DNA of 64,000 nt, taken from the NCBI RefSeq assembly GCF_900313025.1, contig NZ_OMPQ01000013.1, positions 62,001 to 126,000 of the forward strand, given 5' to 3'. Each line of letters starts with the position of its first letter. Positions within the stretch are counted from its first letter, which is position 1. The notes under the pieces are model-generated. The model was not told the DNA's origin. It worked only from the letters and a program-made list of their open reading frames with translations, and searched no databases. The translations under genes were made by a program, and so were the position numbers. Positions 7,968 through 17,093 of the stretch are shown in pieces. Origin of the DNA: Pseudophaeobacter sp. EL27. GTDB lineage: Bacteria > Pseudomonadota > Alphaproteobacteria > Rhodobacterales > Rhodobacteraceae.

Positions 7968-8984
7968 TTAGTTCCCAGCGCGGGTGTCTTCCAGTGTCTT
8001 CAGCACCAGATCATAGAGCTCCTGGCCTGGGATGCCCTGGGCTTCCATGTCTTTGATCCACTGTTCGCGGATCGGATCCGCCGCAGTGGCGCGGAAAGCA
8101 GCCAGTTCGGCCTCTGGCAGCATGACCTTGGCCACGCCTTTTTCTTCCAGAACGCTGTCCCATTTGTCGAGCAGCGCGCCATAGTTGGCCAGATAGTGCG
8201 AGATCGCCTCGTCTACCGAGCTGTCCAGCGCGGTGCGCTCTGCGTCAGACAGTGCGTCATAGGCGTCGGTATTGACCACGACGGGGCAGTTCACCGTGCC
8301 GGGGTTCAGGTTGGCGGTCCACCACTCAGCGCGGTTGATGGTGCCAAAGGCCAGATGCGCGTGCTGGGCAAAGGCAACGGTATCTACAACGCCGCTTTCC
8401 ATGGCGTTATAGGCCTCGGTCGCGGTGACGGATGTTGGCACCGCACCAACGGCAGAGAAGGCTTTGCCGATACCGCCGGTGGCACGGACGCGCATGTCTT
8501 TGAACTCGGCAACCGCATCACGGGGCTCACCGGTGCCAACGATATTGTACTGTGGCATGGGCGAGGTCATCAGCAGCTTGGCGTTCCAGCGGGCCAGATC
8601 CTTTTGCGCCGCCTCATGGCCGTAGACGGCATGGCTCACGGCCACTTCTTCTTCCAGGGTGTTCACCCCGAGGAAAGGCAGTTCCAGCACCGTGATCGAG
8701 GGGTTCTTGTCGCGGTGATAGCCGGCACAGAACTGCGCCATCTCAAAGGCACCGATGGAGATCCCGTCAAGGTTTTCTTTGTTCTTGGACAGACCACCAT
8801 AGCTGATGTTCAGGGTGAATTCGCCATTGGTCTTGGCGCTGACCAGCTCGGCCAGTTTCTCAACATGCTCGGTAAAGGCGCGACGCTTGCCCCAAACCGA
8901 TACGTTCCACTCAGTCGCAGCGGCTTCACCAACGAGTGCAAAGCTGGCAGCAACCGTCACAGCGGCAGTCAAAATCGTCTTCAT
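7968..8984 (-). CDS. dctP: TRAP transporter substrate-binding protein (DctP type)
   Basis: The 338-residue protein begins with a Sec signal peptide (MKTILTAAVTVAASFALVGEAAA) and is periplasmic. The DctP fold is shown by FEMAQFCAGYH, then a MPQYNIVG strand, the DMRVRATGG segment whose Arg normally binds the substrate carboxylate, and the YNAMESGVVDTVAFA segment. The substrate is probably an organic acid, from the family. It is the first gene of the - strand TRAP operon, with nearly 600 bases of upstream spacer that must hold its promoter. Confidence 0.92.
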   Translation of the reverse strand: MKTILTAAVTVAASFALVGEAAATEWNVSVWGKRRAFTEHVEKLAELVSAKTNGEFTLNISYGGLSKNKENLDGISIGAFEMAQFCAGYHRDKNPSITVLELPFLGVNTLEEEVAVSHAVYGHEAAQKDLARWNAKLLMTSPMPQYNIVGTGEPRDAVAEFKDMRVRATGGIGKAFSAVGAVPTSVTATEAYNAMESGVVDTVAFAQHAHLAFGTINRAEWWTANLNPGTVNCPVVVNTDAYDALSDAERTALDSSVDEAISHYLANYGALLDKWDSVLEEKGVAKVMLPEAELAAFRATAADPIREQWIKDMEAQGIPGQELYDLVLKTLEDTRAGN

Positions 8985-9573
8985 TCTGTTCTTCTCCCAT
9001 GTTGCGCCCGTCCCTGTCCCCGGGGCCCTATCGGGCGACGGTTCGGCAGGCGCTTGGCCGATAAGCTAACGGCAAGAGACACAGCTGCCAAGCCCAGAGG
9101 GCCGCCAAATCAAAGAGTTTACATCTGCAGCTGCAAGGGGACGGGAGTGAACTGTGACCCTGCTCGGATGACGCACAAAGTCACCTATCCGGGCGCAACA
9201 AAATTGCGCAAGATGGCCTGACTTTGTCTCTATTGCGCCGAGCGAGGCACAAAATGCCGCAGGTAAAGAAGCCTCTGAAACGGCTCTCACACCCATTTAG
9301 GGTGCATTTTTCCTATCCTTTACAAAAATACCGGCCCCAAACCGTTGACTCCTAATCTCCATATTCACAAGGGTTTTTGTTTACATATTGGTAACAAATT
9401 TTCAGGTTTTACCCGAGCAGGGAAATTCATTTACAAGCAAATCGTTATTTTCCCGTATCTTATTCACTTATTTTCCACTCACCCTATGATCACCGTGAGG
9501 GAAGGAAACGGTTTGACAGTCACGCCCAGCAGTTGTGGTGTCGGACCGACTAGATATCTGGGAGGAGAACAGC
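8985..9573. promoter_or_regulatory. divergent control region between TRAP operon and acs
   Basis: This 589-base spacer separates two outward-facing operons. Short open frames here look like chance. The acs-proximal half (9300-9480) is AT-rich. It contains an imperfect inverted repeat whose arms are TTTGTT (9376-9381) and AACAAA (9393-9398), a possible regulator site. I cannot place -35/-10 boxes with confidence. Confidence 0.45.
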
Positions 9574-11535
9574 ATGTCACAGCAGCCCGTAGGTCAGGCC
9601 CACGCGCCATCCGAGGAAACCGTTGCCCGCGCCCATGTGGACAGTGCCAAATACGATGAAATGTATGCCGCTTCGATCAACGATCCGGAGGCGTTCTGGG
9701 GAGAGCACGGCAAACGGATCGACTGGATCAAGCCCTTCACAACGGTGAAGGACGTGAATTACAGCTTTGGCGAAGTCTCGATCAACTGGTTTGCTGACGG
9801 CACTCTGAACGTCTCAGCCAACTGCATCGACCGCCATCTGGAAACCCGCGGTGACCAGACTGCGATCATCTTTGAACCCGACGATCCTGAAGAGGCCGCG
9901 CAGCACATTACTTATAAAGAGCTGCACCGCCGCACCTGCCGCATGGCCAATATCCTGGAAACCATGGGCGTGCGCAAAGGCGACCGGGTGGTGATCTATC
10001 TGCCGATGATCCCCGAAGCCGCCTATGCGATGCTGGCCTGTGCCCGTATCGGCGCGATCCATTCGATCGTCTTTGCCGGCTTCAGCCCCGATGCGCTGGC
10101 CGCACGGGTCAATGGTTCAGACGCCAAGGTGGTGATAACCGCAGATGAGGCCCCCCGTGGTGGCCGCAAGACACCGCTGAAATCCAATGCTGACGCCGCC
10201 CTCTTGCACTGCAAGGACACGGTGAAATGCCTGGTGGTCAAGCGCACCGGTGGCCAGACCACCTGGGTGGCCGATCGTGACTATGACTATAACGAGATGG
10301 CGCTGGAAGCGAACGACTACTGCAAACCCGCAGAGATGAACGCTGAAGACCCGCTCTTTGTACTCTATACATCGGGCTCCACCGGCCAGCCCAAGGGCGT
10401 TGTACATACCTCGGGTGGCTATCTCGCCTATGCGGCGATGACCCATGAAATCACCTTTGATTACCACGATGGCGATATCTACTGGTGCACCGCTGACGTG
10501 GGTTGGGTCACCGGCCACAGCTATATCGTCTATGGACCGCTGGCCAATGGTGCCACCACCTTGATGTTCGAAGGCGTGCCAACCTACCCCGACGCCAGCC
10601 GTTTCTGGCAGGTCTGCGAAAAGCACAAGGTCAACCAGTTCTACACGGCTCCAACCGCACTGCGCGCCCTGATGGGTCAGGGCAATGAATGGGTTGAGAA
10701 ATGCGATCTCTCCTCGCTGCGCCTGCTGGGCACCGTGGGCGAGCCGATCAACCCCGAAGCCTGGAACTGGTACAACGACGTGGTCGGCGGCGGCCGCTGC
10801 CCCATCGTTGACACCTGGTGGCAGACTGAAACCGGTGGCCATCTGATGACGCCGCTGCCCGGCGCCCATGCCACCAAGCCTGGCTCAGCGATGAAGCCCT
10901 TCTTTGGTATCAAGCCCGTGGTTCTGGATCCGCAGTCCGGCGAAGAGATCTCTGGCAATGGTGTTGAGGGTGTTCTCTGCATCAAAGACAGCTGGCCCGG
11001 TCAGATGCGCACGGTCTGGGGCGATCACGAGCGCTTTCAGAAGACCTATTTCTCTGACTACAAAGGCTACTACTTCACCGGCGACGGCTGCCGTCGCGAT
11101 GAAGACGGCGACTATTGGATCACTGGCCGCGTCGATGACGTGATCAATGTATCCGGTCACCGGATGGGAACCGCCGAGGTCGAAAGCGCGCTGGTGGCTC
11201 ATGCCGCCGTCGCCGAGGCCGCTGTGGTGGGCTATCCACACGACATCAAAGGTCAGGGCATCTATTGCTATGTCACCCTGATGAATGACCGCGAGCCCTC
11301 TGATGAACTCTTGAAAGAGCTGCGCACCTGGGTCCGCACCGAGATTGGCCCGATTGCCAGCCCCGATGTGATCCAGTGGTCCCCCGGCCTGCCCAAGACC
11401 CGCTCCGGCAAGATCATGCGCCGTATCCTGCGCAAGATTGCCGAAAACGACTTTGGCGCTCTGGGTGATACCTCGACACTGGCCGATCCTTCGGTGGTCG
11501 ATGATCTGATCGCCAACCGGGCAGTAAAGGGGTAA
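9574..11535 (+). CDS. acs: acetyl-CoA synthetase (AMP-forming)
   Basis: The enzyme makes acetyl-CoA from acetate, CoA and ATP, releasing AMP and PPi. About 653 residues carry all Acs signatures: the [18 protein letters not shown] helix, [18 protein letters not shown] (ATP loop), [36 protein letters not shown], and the C-terminal [15 protein letters not shown] with the Lys whose acetylation silences the enzyme. ATG 9574 follows GGAGGAG; an upstream GTG frame lacks a site. adk follows after 7 bases. Confidence 0.97.
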   Translation: MSQQPVGQAHAPSEETVARAHVDSAKYDEMYAASINDPEAFWGEHGKRIDWIKPFTTVKDVNYSFGEVSINWFADGTLNVSANCIDRHLETRGDQTAIIFEPDDPEEAAQHITYKELHRRTCRMANILETMGVRKGDRVVIYLPMIPEAAYAMLACARIGAIHSIVFAGFSPDALAARVNGSDAKVVITADEAPRGGRKTPLKSNADAALLHCKDTVKCLVVKRTGGQTTWVADRDYDYNEMALEANDYCKPAEMNAEDPLFVLYTSGSTGQPKGVVHTSGGYLAYAAMTHEITFDYHDGDIYWCTADVGWVTGHSYIVYGPLANGATTLMFEGVPTYPDASRFWQVCEKHKVNQFYTAPTALRALMGQGNEWVEKCDLSSLRLLGTVGEPINPEAWNWYNDVVGGGRCPIVDTWWQTETGGHLMTPLPGAHATKPGSAMKPFFGIKPVVLDPQSGEEISGNGVEGVLCIKDSWPGQMRTVWGDHERFQKTYFSDYKGYYFTGDGCRRDEDGDYWITGRVDDVINVSGHRMGTAEVESALVAHAAVAEAAVVGYPHDIKGQGIYCYVTLMNDREPSDELLKELRTWVRTEIGPIASPDVIQWSPGLPKTRSGKIMRRILRKIAENDFGALGDTSTLADPSVVDDLIANRAVKG

Positions 11536-11542
11536 CTGGAGC

Positions 11543-12226
11543 ATGACAAGTGATGTAATGACCCGCCCCGCTGTTCTCATTCTTCTCGGCCCTCCCGGCG
11601 CCGGGAAGGGTACACAGGCCCGCGTTCTGGAAGAGAAGTTTGGCCTTGTTCAACTCTCGACCGGAGACCTTCTGCGCGCTGCCGTGGCTGCCGGCACCGA
11701 GGCCGGTAAGGCCGCCAAGGCCGTGATGGCTTCCGGTGGTCTGGTCTCTGATGAGATCGTGATCAACATCCTGCGCGACCGTCTGGCGGAACCAGACTGT
11801 GCCAAGGGGGTCATCCTTGATGGCTTCCCCCGCACCACCGTTCAGGCCGAGGCGCTGGATGTTCTGCTGGCTGAAACCGGTCAGAAGATCAACGCCGCGA
11901 TCAGCCTGGAAGTAGATGACAGTGCCATGGTGACCCGGGTTTCCGGGCGCTACACCTGCGGCGGTTGCGGCGAGGGCTACCACGACAGTTTCAAGCAGCC
12001 AGAAGTTGCCGGAACATGCGACAAATGCGGCAGTCAGAACATGACCCGTCGCGCTGATGACAATGCCGAAACCGTCGCCAGTCGTCTGGCGGCCTATCAC
12101 GAACAGACCGCACCGCTAATTGCCTACTACAAGGGCAAAGACGCATTGCAAATCATTGATGCAATGGGAGAAATCGAGGCGATCTCTGGGGGCCTAACCA
12201 AGATCGTTTCCGAAGTAACGAGTTAA
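11543..12226 (+). CDS. adk: adenylate kinase, zinc-lid long form
   Basis: The product (up to 227 residues) has the P-loop LLGPPGAGKGTQ, the AMP-binding LSTGDLLRAAV, the DGFPRTTVQAEAL motif and a long LID with CGGCGEGYH and CDKCG, a four-Cys zinc site. It interconverts AMP + ATP and 2 ADP. Placed 7 bases after acs, it would recycle the AMP that acs makes. Roseobacters normally carry another adk in the ribosomal-protein operon, so this may be a paralogue; that is an inference. Either the ATG at 11543 or the internal ATG at 11558 could be the start. Confidence 0.95.
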   Translation: MTSDVMTRPAVLILLGPPGAGKGTQARVLEEKFGLVQLSTGDLLRAAVAAGTEAGKAAKAVMASGGLVSDEIVINILRDRLAEPDCAKGVILDGFPRTTVQAEALDVLLAETGQKINAAISLEVDDSAMVTRVSGRYTCGGCGEGYHDSFKQPEVAGTCDKCGSQNMTRRADDNAETVASRLAAYHEQTAPLIAYYKGKDALQIIDAMGEIEAISGGLTKIVSEVTS

Positions 12227-12344
12227 ACTTTTAAGTTTCCAGGGGGGCCGTCGGCTCAGCGGTCCCCCACACCACATATTGGAATATCCGTGTAGATTTG
12301 CCGACCCTCCGTCGGCGGAATTGCGGAGCAATGCCCGAAGTCCT

Positions 12345-12360
12345 GTTTTCACGTGAAAAC
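12345..12360. promoter_or_regulatory. perfect 16-bp palindrome, candidate operator
   Basis: GTTTTCACGTGAAAAC is a perfect palindrome 77 bases before the DUF4212 start. It has no T-run and is too short and AT-flanked to be a terminator, so a dimeric regulator site is likely. The binding protein is unknown. A weaker GC hairpin (12243-12268) lies between it and the adk stop. Confidence 0.55.
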
Positions 12361-12436
12361 ACCGGCACGGGCAAACAGAGAGCGCTTGCCTGATTGACCT
12401 CTCAATCGGGTCCTGGAGGAAGAAGGAGGAGCCGCA

Positions 12437-12721
12437 ATGGCGGACCACACAACAAACGCTGCACAGACAGCCGAGGCCGATAAGGGCTATTGGCAGGCCA
12501 ATGTGCGGATCATTCTTGTCAGCCTAGTGATCTGGGCTGTCGTTTCATTTGGTTTTGGCATTCTGCTGCGTCCGATGCTGTCCGGCATTGCCGTTGGTGG
12601 CACGGATCTGGGCTTCTGGTTTGCCCAGCAGGGGTCGATCATGGTCTTTTTGGGCCTGATCTTTTTCTACGCCTTCCGGATGAACAAGCTGGACCGTGAA
12701 TTCGGCGTCGAGGAGGAGTAA
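12437..12721 (+). CDS. DUF4212 small subunit of an SLC5-type symporter
   Basis: The 94-residue membrane protein has two hydrophobic spans (around VRIILVSLVIWAVVSFGFGI and GSIMVFLGLIFFYAFRMNKL) with a polar N-terminus. This is the DUF4212 layout, whose genes precede VC_2705-type sodium:solute symporters, as here (3-base gap). A purine-rich GGAAGAAGGAGGAG ribosome site lies upstream. It is analogous to YjcH beside ActP, though not identical to it. Its role in transport is unproven. Confidence 0.9.
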   Translation: MADHTTNAAQTAEADKGYWQANVRIILVSLVIWAVVSFGFGILLRPMLSGIAVGGTDLGFWFAQQGSIMVFLGLIFFYAFRMNKLDREFGVEEE

Positions 12722-12724
12722 ACA

Positions 12725-14509
12725 ATGGATCAGTTTACCATCAACCTGCTGTTTGTGGGCACGTCCTTCGCGCTCTACATCGGCATCGCGATCTGGGCCC
12801 GCGCGGGCTCCACATCGGAATTCTACGCGGCGGGTCGCGGTGTGCACCCCGTCACCAACGGTATGGCCACAGCGGCCGACTGGATGTCTGCGGCCTCCTT
12901 CATCTCGATGGCGGGCCTGATTGCCTTTACCGGCTATGACAACTCGTCCTTCCTGATGGGTTGGACTGGTGGCTATGTGCTGCTCGCGCTGCTGCTCGCC
13001 CCCTATCTGCGCAAGTTCGGCAAGTTCACCGTTTCCGAGTTCATCGGTGATCGGTTCTACAGCCCAACCGCGCGTATCGTGGCGGTGATCTGCTTGATCG
13101 TTGCCTCGACAACTTACGTTATTGGTCAGATGACTGGCGTGGGCGTGGCCTTTGGCCGCTTCCTCGAAGTCTCCAACACCGCAGGGCTGTTAATTGGCGC
13201 CTGTGTTGTGTTCGCCTATGCGGTGTTCGGAGGCATGAAAGGCGTGACCTATACACAGGTTGCGCAATACTGCGTGCTGATCATGGCCTATACCATTCCG
13301 GCCATCTTCATCTCGCTGCAGCTGACCGGCAACCCAATCCCTGCCCTGGGTCTGTTTGGCGATCATGTCGCCTCGGGTGAGCCTTTGTTGCAAAAGCTGG
13401 ACGCTATCGTGCGGGAGCTGGGCTTTAACGAGTATACCGCTCACCATTCCGACACCTTCAACATGGTGCTGTTCACCCTGTCGCTGATGATCGGTACCGC
13501 GGGTCTGCCCCACGTGATCATGCGTTTCTTCACCGTACCCCGCGTGGCAGATGCCCGCTGGTCCGCTGGCTGGGCGCTGGTCTTTATCGCCCTGCTGTAT
13601 CTTACCGCGCCGGCCGTGGGTGCCATGGCGCGTCTGAACATCACCGATATGATGTGGCCCAATGGCACAGATGCGGCAGCGGTTTCGGTCGAGCAGATCG
13701 AAAACGATGCACGCTATGACTGGATGGCGACCTGGGAAAAAACCGGTCTCCTGGCCTGGGAAGACAAGAACGGCGATGGCCACATTCAGTATTACAACGA
13801 CAAGAATGCTGACATGCAGGCCAAAGCGGCTGAAAACGGCTGGACCGGCAACGAGCTGACCAAGTTCAACCGTGACATCCTGGTTCTGGCCAACCCTGAA
13901 ATCGCCAACCTGCCCTCTTGGGTCATTGGTCTGGTGGCTGCAGGTGGTCTGGCGGCGGCGCTGTCAACGGCGGCTGGTCTGCTGCTGGCGATCTCTTCCG
14001 CTGTGTCGCACGATCTGATCAAAGGTTCGATCAACCCGAATATCTCGGAAAAAGGCGAGCTGCTGTCAGCCCGTATTGCCATGGCGGTTGCCATTGCGGT
14101 TGCCACCTACCTGGGTCTCAACCCTCCCGGCTTTGCGGCGCAGACTGTGGCCCTGGCCTTTGGTCTGGCGGCGGCCTCGATCTTCCCGGCACTGATGATG
14201 GGGATCTTCTCTAAGAAGATCAACAACACCGGTGCTGTGGCAGGTATGCTGGCTGGTCTGGGCGTCACCCTGATCTACATCTTCCTGCACAAGGGCTGGC
14301 TATTCATTCCGGGCACCAACTCCTTCACCGATGCGGATCCGCTGCTGGGCACGATCAAGTCGACCTCCTTTGGTGCCATCGGTGCCGCGGTCAACTTCAC
14401 CGTTGCCTATGTGGTTGCCGGCATGACCAAGGAAACCCCGCAGGAGATCAAAGATCTGGTCGAAAGCGTGCGCATCCCACGTGGCGCAGGGGCTGCACAG
14501 GATCACTGA
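12725..14509 (+). CDS. sodium:solute symporter, acetate-permease-like (VC_2705 family)
   Basis: The 594-residue SLC5 protein shows the family core: FYAAGRGVHPVTNGMATAAD in span 1, FTGYDNSSFLMGWTGGYVLL, TTYVIGQMTGVGVAFGRF, MIGTAGLPHVIMRFFT, and AALSTAAGLLLAISSAVSHD. It probably imports acetate or another short-chain acid, inferred from the acs operon upstream. A hydrophilic insertion between later spans (residues ~320-390) contains DKNGDGHIQYYN (~347-358), an EF-hand-like calcium loop lacking the final Glu. A terminator follows the stop. Confidence 0.92.
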   Translation: MDQFTINLLFVGTSFALYIGIAIWARAGSTSEFYAAGRGVHPVTNGMATAADWMSAASFISMAGLIAFTGYDNSSFLMGWTGGYVLLALLLAPYLRKFGKFTVSEFIGDRFYSPTARIVAVICLIVASTTYVIGQMTGVGVAFGRFLEVSNTAGLLIGACVVFAYAVFGGMKGVTYTQVAQYCVLIMAYTIPAIFISLQLTGNPIPALGLFGDHVASGEPLLQKLDAIVRELGFNEYTAHHSDTFNMVLFTLSLMIGTAGLPHVIMRFFTVPRVADARWSAGWALVFIALLYLTAPAVGAMARLNITDMMWPNGTDAAAVSVEQIENDARYDWMATWEKTGLLAWEDKNGDGHIQYYNDKNADMQAKAAENGWTGNELTKFNRDILVLANPEIANLPSWVIGLVAAGGLAAALSTAAGLLLAISSAVSHDLIKGSINPNISEKGELLSARIAMAVAIAVATYLGLNPPGFAAQTVALAFGLAAASIFPALMMGIFSKKINNTGAVAGMLAGLGVTLIYIFLHKGWLFIPGTNSFTDADPLLGTIKSTSFGAIGAAVNFTVAYVVAGMTKETPQEIKDLVESVRIPRGAGAAQDH

Positions 14510-14518
14510 TCCCTCCCT

Positions 14519-14568
14519 GGACGGGCCATTCCTTTGAGGCTAACGCCTTTATGGTCCGTCCCTTTTTA
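14519..14568 (+). terminator. terminator after the symporter gene
   Basis: GGACGGGCCAT pairs with ATGGTCCGTCC (one mismatch) over a 21-base loop and is followed by CTTTTTAT. It may be partial, since the next gene lies 80 bases further on the same strand. Confidence 0.7.
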
Positions 14569-14647
14569 TCCTCATGCCCGCCCCGGTTACTGCCCGGGCG
14601 GGCATCCCCATTCTTCCCAAGTGGCCTTTAGTCCTACAGGTGCATTG

Positions 14648-16471
14648 ATGCCGATTTCCGAAACCGATCTGATCCGCTTTCTCACCTCCGTTCATCCCTA
14701 TGACAGTCTCGAGCTGAGCAGGCTGCGGGATCTGGCGCCAAAGTTTCAAGTCCTGTCGGTCAATCCCGGTGAGACCATCTATGAGCTGGGCACCGATCTT
14801 GCCGGGCTGTATCTGGTGCATCACGGCGAGGTCGAAGTTTTTGACGAAAACGACATGGCGATCTCGATCCTGGGTCCGCGCAATTCCTTTGGTGAACGCG
14901 GGCTGACACGTGGCGGTCGCGCTGTCACCTCGGCGCGCGCCAGCATTGCAACTGTACTGCTATTGCTGCCCCGCGCGGATTTTGACGCCCTGATGCAGGC
15001 CGAACCTGCGGTCACGCGTTTCTTTGATCGCCGCCGCCCCGATGCGCCGATCCAGAACGGGCTCACCACCACCCGCGCCGAGACCTTTATGGCGGCCCCC
15101 CCCGTGACCTGTTCTGCGGGCCTCACCTGCCAGGGAGCGGCGCAGCTGATGCGTCAGCACCATATCTCCTGTGTCTGCATCAGCGATGGCGATACATTGC
15201 TGGGCATTCTGACCACCCGGGATCTGACAGAGAAACTGCTGGCCGAGGGACTGCCCTTTTCCACCCCAGTGTCGCAGATCATGACCAAAAACCCCCGCAG
15301 CCTGCCGCCCTCGGCCATTGGCTCGGATGTGCTGCATGCCATGATGGAGCACCACATCGGCCATATCCCGGTGGTGCTGAACAATCGGTTGCTTGGCATT
15401 ATCACCCAGACCGACCTCACCCGGTTTCAGGCGGTCAGCTCAGCCGAGCTGGTCTCCAGCATCGCCCGCGCGGGTAGTGCCGAGGAGATGGCAGCGGTCA
15501 CCGCCGAGATCCCCCGGCTGCTGGTACAGCTGGTGGCCGGCGGCAACCGCCATGAGGTGGTGACCCGGTTGATCACTGATATTGCTGATACCGCCACCAG
15601 ACGGTTGCTTGCCCTTGCAGAAACGAAGCTTGGCCCCGCCCCCGTGCCCTATCTCTGGCTTGCCTGTGGCAGCCAGGGCCGCCAGGAACAGACCGGAGTT
15701 TCGGATCAGGACAACTGCCTGATCTTGGCAGATGAGGCGACAGAAGCGCATGACGCCTATTTTGCCGCGCTGGCGGAATATGTCTGTGATGGGTTGAACA
15801 CCTGCGGCTATGTCTATTGCCCCGGTGATATGATGGCGACCAATAGCCGGTGGCGGCAACCTCTGCACGTCTGGCGGGAGTATTTTGGCGGCTGGATCAC
15901 CAAACCCGGCCCCGAGGCCCAGATGTTGGCCTCGGTGATGTTTGATCTTCGCCCCATTGGCGGCGACACCAGCCTGTTTGCAGGGCTACAGACCAACGTC
16001 CTGGCCTCGGCCTGTGCCAATTCGATCTTTGTGGCCCATATGACCTCAAATGCGCTGAAGCATACCCCGCCCCTGGGACTGTTGCGCGGCTTTGCCACCA
16101 TTCGCTCAGGCGAGCATCGCAACACCCTGGATATGAAGCACAATGGTGTGGTGCCGGTGACGGATCTGGGGCGGATCTACGCCTTGCAGGGCGAGATTGC
16201 CGCGGTGAATACCCGCGCCCGCCTGGAAGCTGGCGCCGCCGCTGGCGTCATCAGCCCCAGCGGCGCCCGCGATCTGCTGGACGCCTATGATTTGATCGCC
16301 CAGACTCGGTTGGAACATCAGGCGGATCTTGTGCGCCAGGGGCAGATACCTGACAACTATTTGGCGCCATCAGATTTGTCTGACTTTGAGCGAAGTCATC
16401 TGCGTGACGCCTTTGTCGTGGTAAAAACCATGCAATCGGCGCTGGGGCACGGTAAGGGCATGTTAGGATAG
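14648..16471 (+). CDS. cNMP-binding / CBS / DUF294 nucleotidyltransferase-like protein
   Basis: The 607-residue cytoplasmic protein has four parts: a cyclic-nucleotide-binding-type domain (residues ~20-125, with GETIYELGTDLAGLYLVHHG), a CBS pair (~145-262, with LLGILTTRDLTEKLL and LLGIITQTDLTRF), a DUF294 nucleotidyltransferase-like core (GSQGRQEQTGVSDQDNCLIL at 341-360, matching the GSxGRxE...SDxD signature of GlnD-type enzymes), and a DUF294_C helical tail. The catalytic acidic pair is intact. Substrate is unknown; UMP or AMP transfer to a protein is a guess. ATG 14648 is chosen because the upstream in-frame extension is not domain-like. Confidence 0.9.
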   Translation: MPISETDLIRFLTSVHPYDSLELSRLRDLAPKFQVLSVNPGETIYELGTDLAGLYLVHHGEVEVFDENDMAISILGPRNSFGERGLTRGGRAVTSARASIATVLLLLPRADFDALMQAEPAVTRFFDRRRPDAPIQNGLTTTRAETFMAAPPVTCSAGLTCQGAAQLMRQHHISCVCISDGDTLLGILTTRDLTEKLLAEGLPFSTPVSQIMTKNPRSLPPSAIGSDVLHAMMEHHIGHIPVVLNNRLLGIITQTDLTRFQAVSSAELVSSIARAGSAEEMAAVTAEIPRLLVQLVAGGNRHEVVTRLITDIADTATRRLLALAETKLGPAPVPYLWLACGSQGRQEQTGVSDQDNCLILADEATEAHDAYFAALAEYVCDGLNTCGYVYCPGDMMATNSRWRQPLHVWREYFGGWITKPGPEAQMLASVMFDLRPIGGDTSLFAGLQTNVLASACANSIFVAHMTSNALKHTPPLGLLRGFATIRSGEHRNTLDMKHNGVVPVTDLGRIYALQGEIAAVNTRARLEAGAAAGVISPSGARDLLDAYDLIAQTRLEHQADLVRQGQIPDNYLAPSDLSDFERSHLRDAFVVVKTMQSALGHGKGMLG

Positions 16472-16493
16472 CACATCGCTTGGGGCTTATGTC

Positions 16494-16527
16494 GGAGCCT
16501 CCGGCGGGAATATTTTTGGAAAGATGA
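16494..16527 (-). repeat. dispersed roseobacter intergenic repeat, inverted partial copy
   Basis: GGAGCCTCCGGCGGGAATATTTTTGG is, on the - strand, the CCAAAAATATTCCCGCCGG core of the repeat seen at 21293, 24770 and 58058. The second hairpin is missing. Confidence 0.55.
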
Positions 16528-16570
16528 TAGGCCCAGGGTTTCACAACACCCGGGCAGTCTTGGGGGAAAG

Positions 16571-17089
16571 ATGTTTCTGGAACTGATCGCTGTGATTTTT
16601 GCCGGTATCGCTGTTGCCGGGGTGGTGATGCTGATCAACAGCGCCACCGGGGCGCGACTGCCGCGCTGGCTGGCGCCAGTGGCGGCGGGTCTGGCGATGA
16701 TTGGTGTGACGGTTGCTTCGGAATATAGCTGGTACAGCCGCACCGAGGCCAATCTGCCCGAAGGGCTGGTGGTGGCCGAGGTGGTGGAGAGCCGCAAGCT
16801 CTATCGCCCCTGGACCTATCTGGTGCCACTGAGCGAGCGCTTTGTTGCGGTGGACCTGGCCACCCGGCGCAGCCATCCAAAGCAGCCGGACCAGCATCTG
16901 GCAGAGGTGTTCTTTTTTGGCCGCTGGGCGCCGATCAGCCAGCTCAGCATTGTTGCGGATTGTGCTAATTGGCGGCGCGCAGCGGTGGAGGCTGAGACCC
17001 GGTTTGCCGAGGATGGCAGTATTGGTGGCGTAAACTGGGTCTCCCCCCCTGCTGAAGACCCGCTCTTGACCACCACCTGCGGAGGCTGA
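16571..17089 (+). CDS. hypothetical membrane-anchored protein
   Basis: The 172-residue protein has two N-terminal hydrophobic spans (FLELIAVIFAGIAVAGVVML, then LAPVAAGLAMIGVTVASEY) and a soluble C-terminal half of ~120 residues beginning LPEGLVVAEVVESRKLYRPW. I recognise no domain. It is sandwiched between the DUF294 gene and the exonuclease gene (4-base gap to the latter), so co-expression with both is likely. The soluble part ends with two Cys (VADCANWRR, TTTCGG) that might pair in the periplasm. Confidence 0.75.
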   Translation: MFLELIAVIFAGIAVAGVVMLINSATGARLPRWLAPVAAGLAMIGVTVASEYSWYSRTEANLPEGLVVAEVVESRKLYRPWTYLVPLSERFVAVDLATRRSHPKQPDQHLAEVFFFGRWAPISQLSIVADCANWRRAAVEAETRFAEDGSIGGVNWVSPPAEDPLLTTTCGG

Positions 17090-17093
17090 CCCC

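Noticed and set aside
7956-9221. 421-codon + strand frame opposite dctP
   Set aside because: Antisense shadow of dctP; no motif and no ribosome site.
9066-9296. 76-codon - strand frame in the TRAP/acs spacer
   Set aside because: No domain, no ribosome site, poor codon use.
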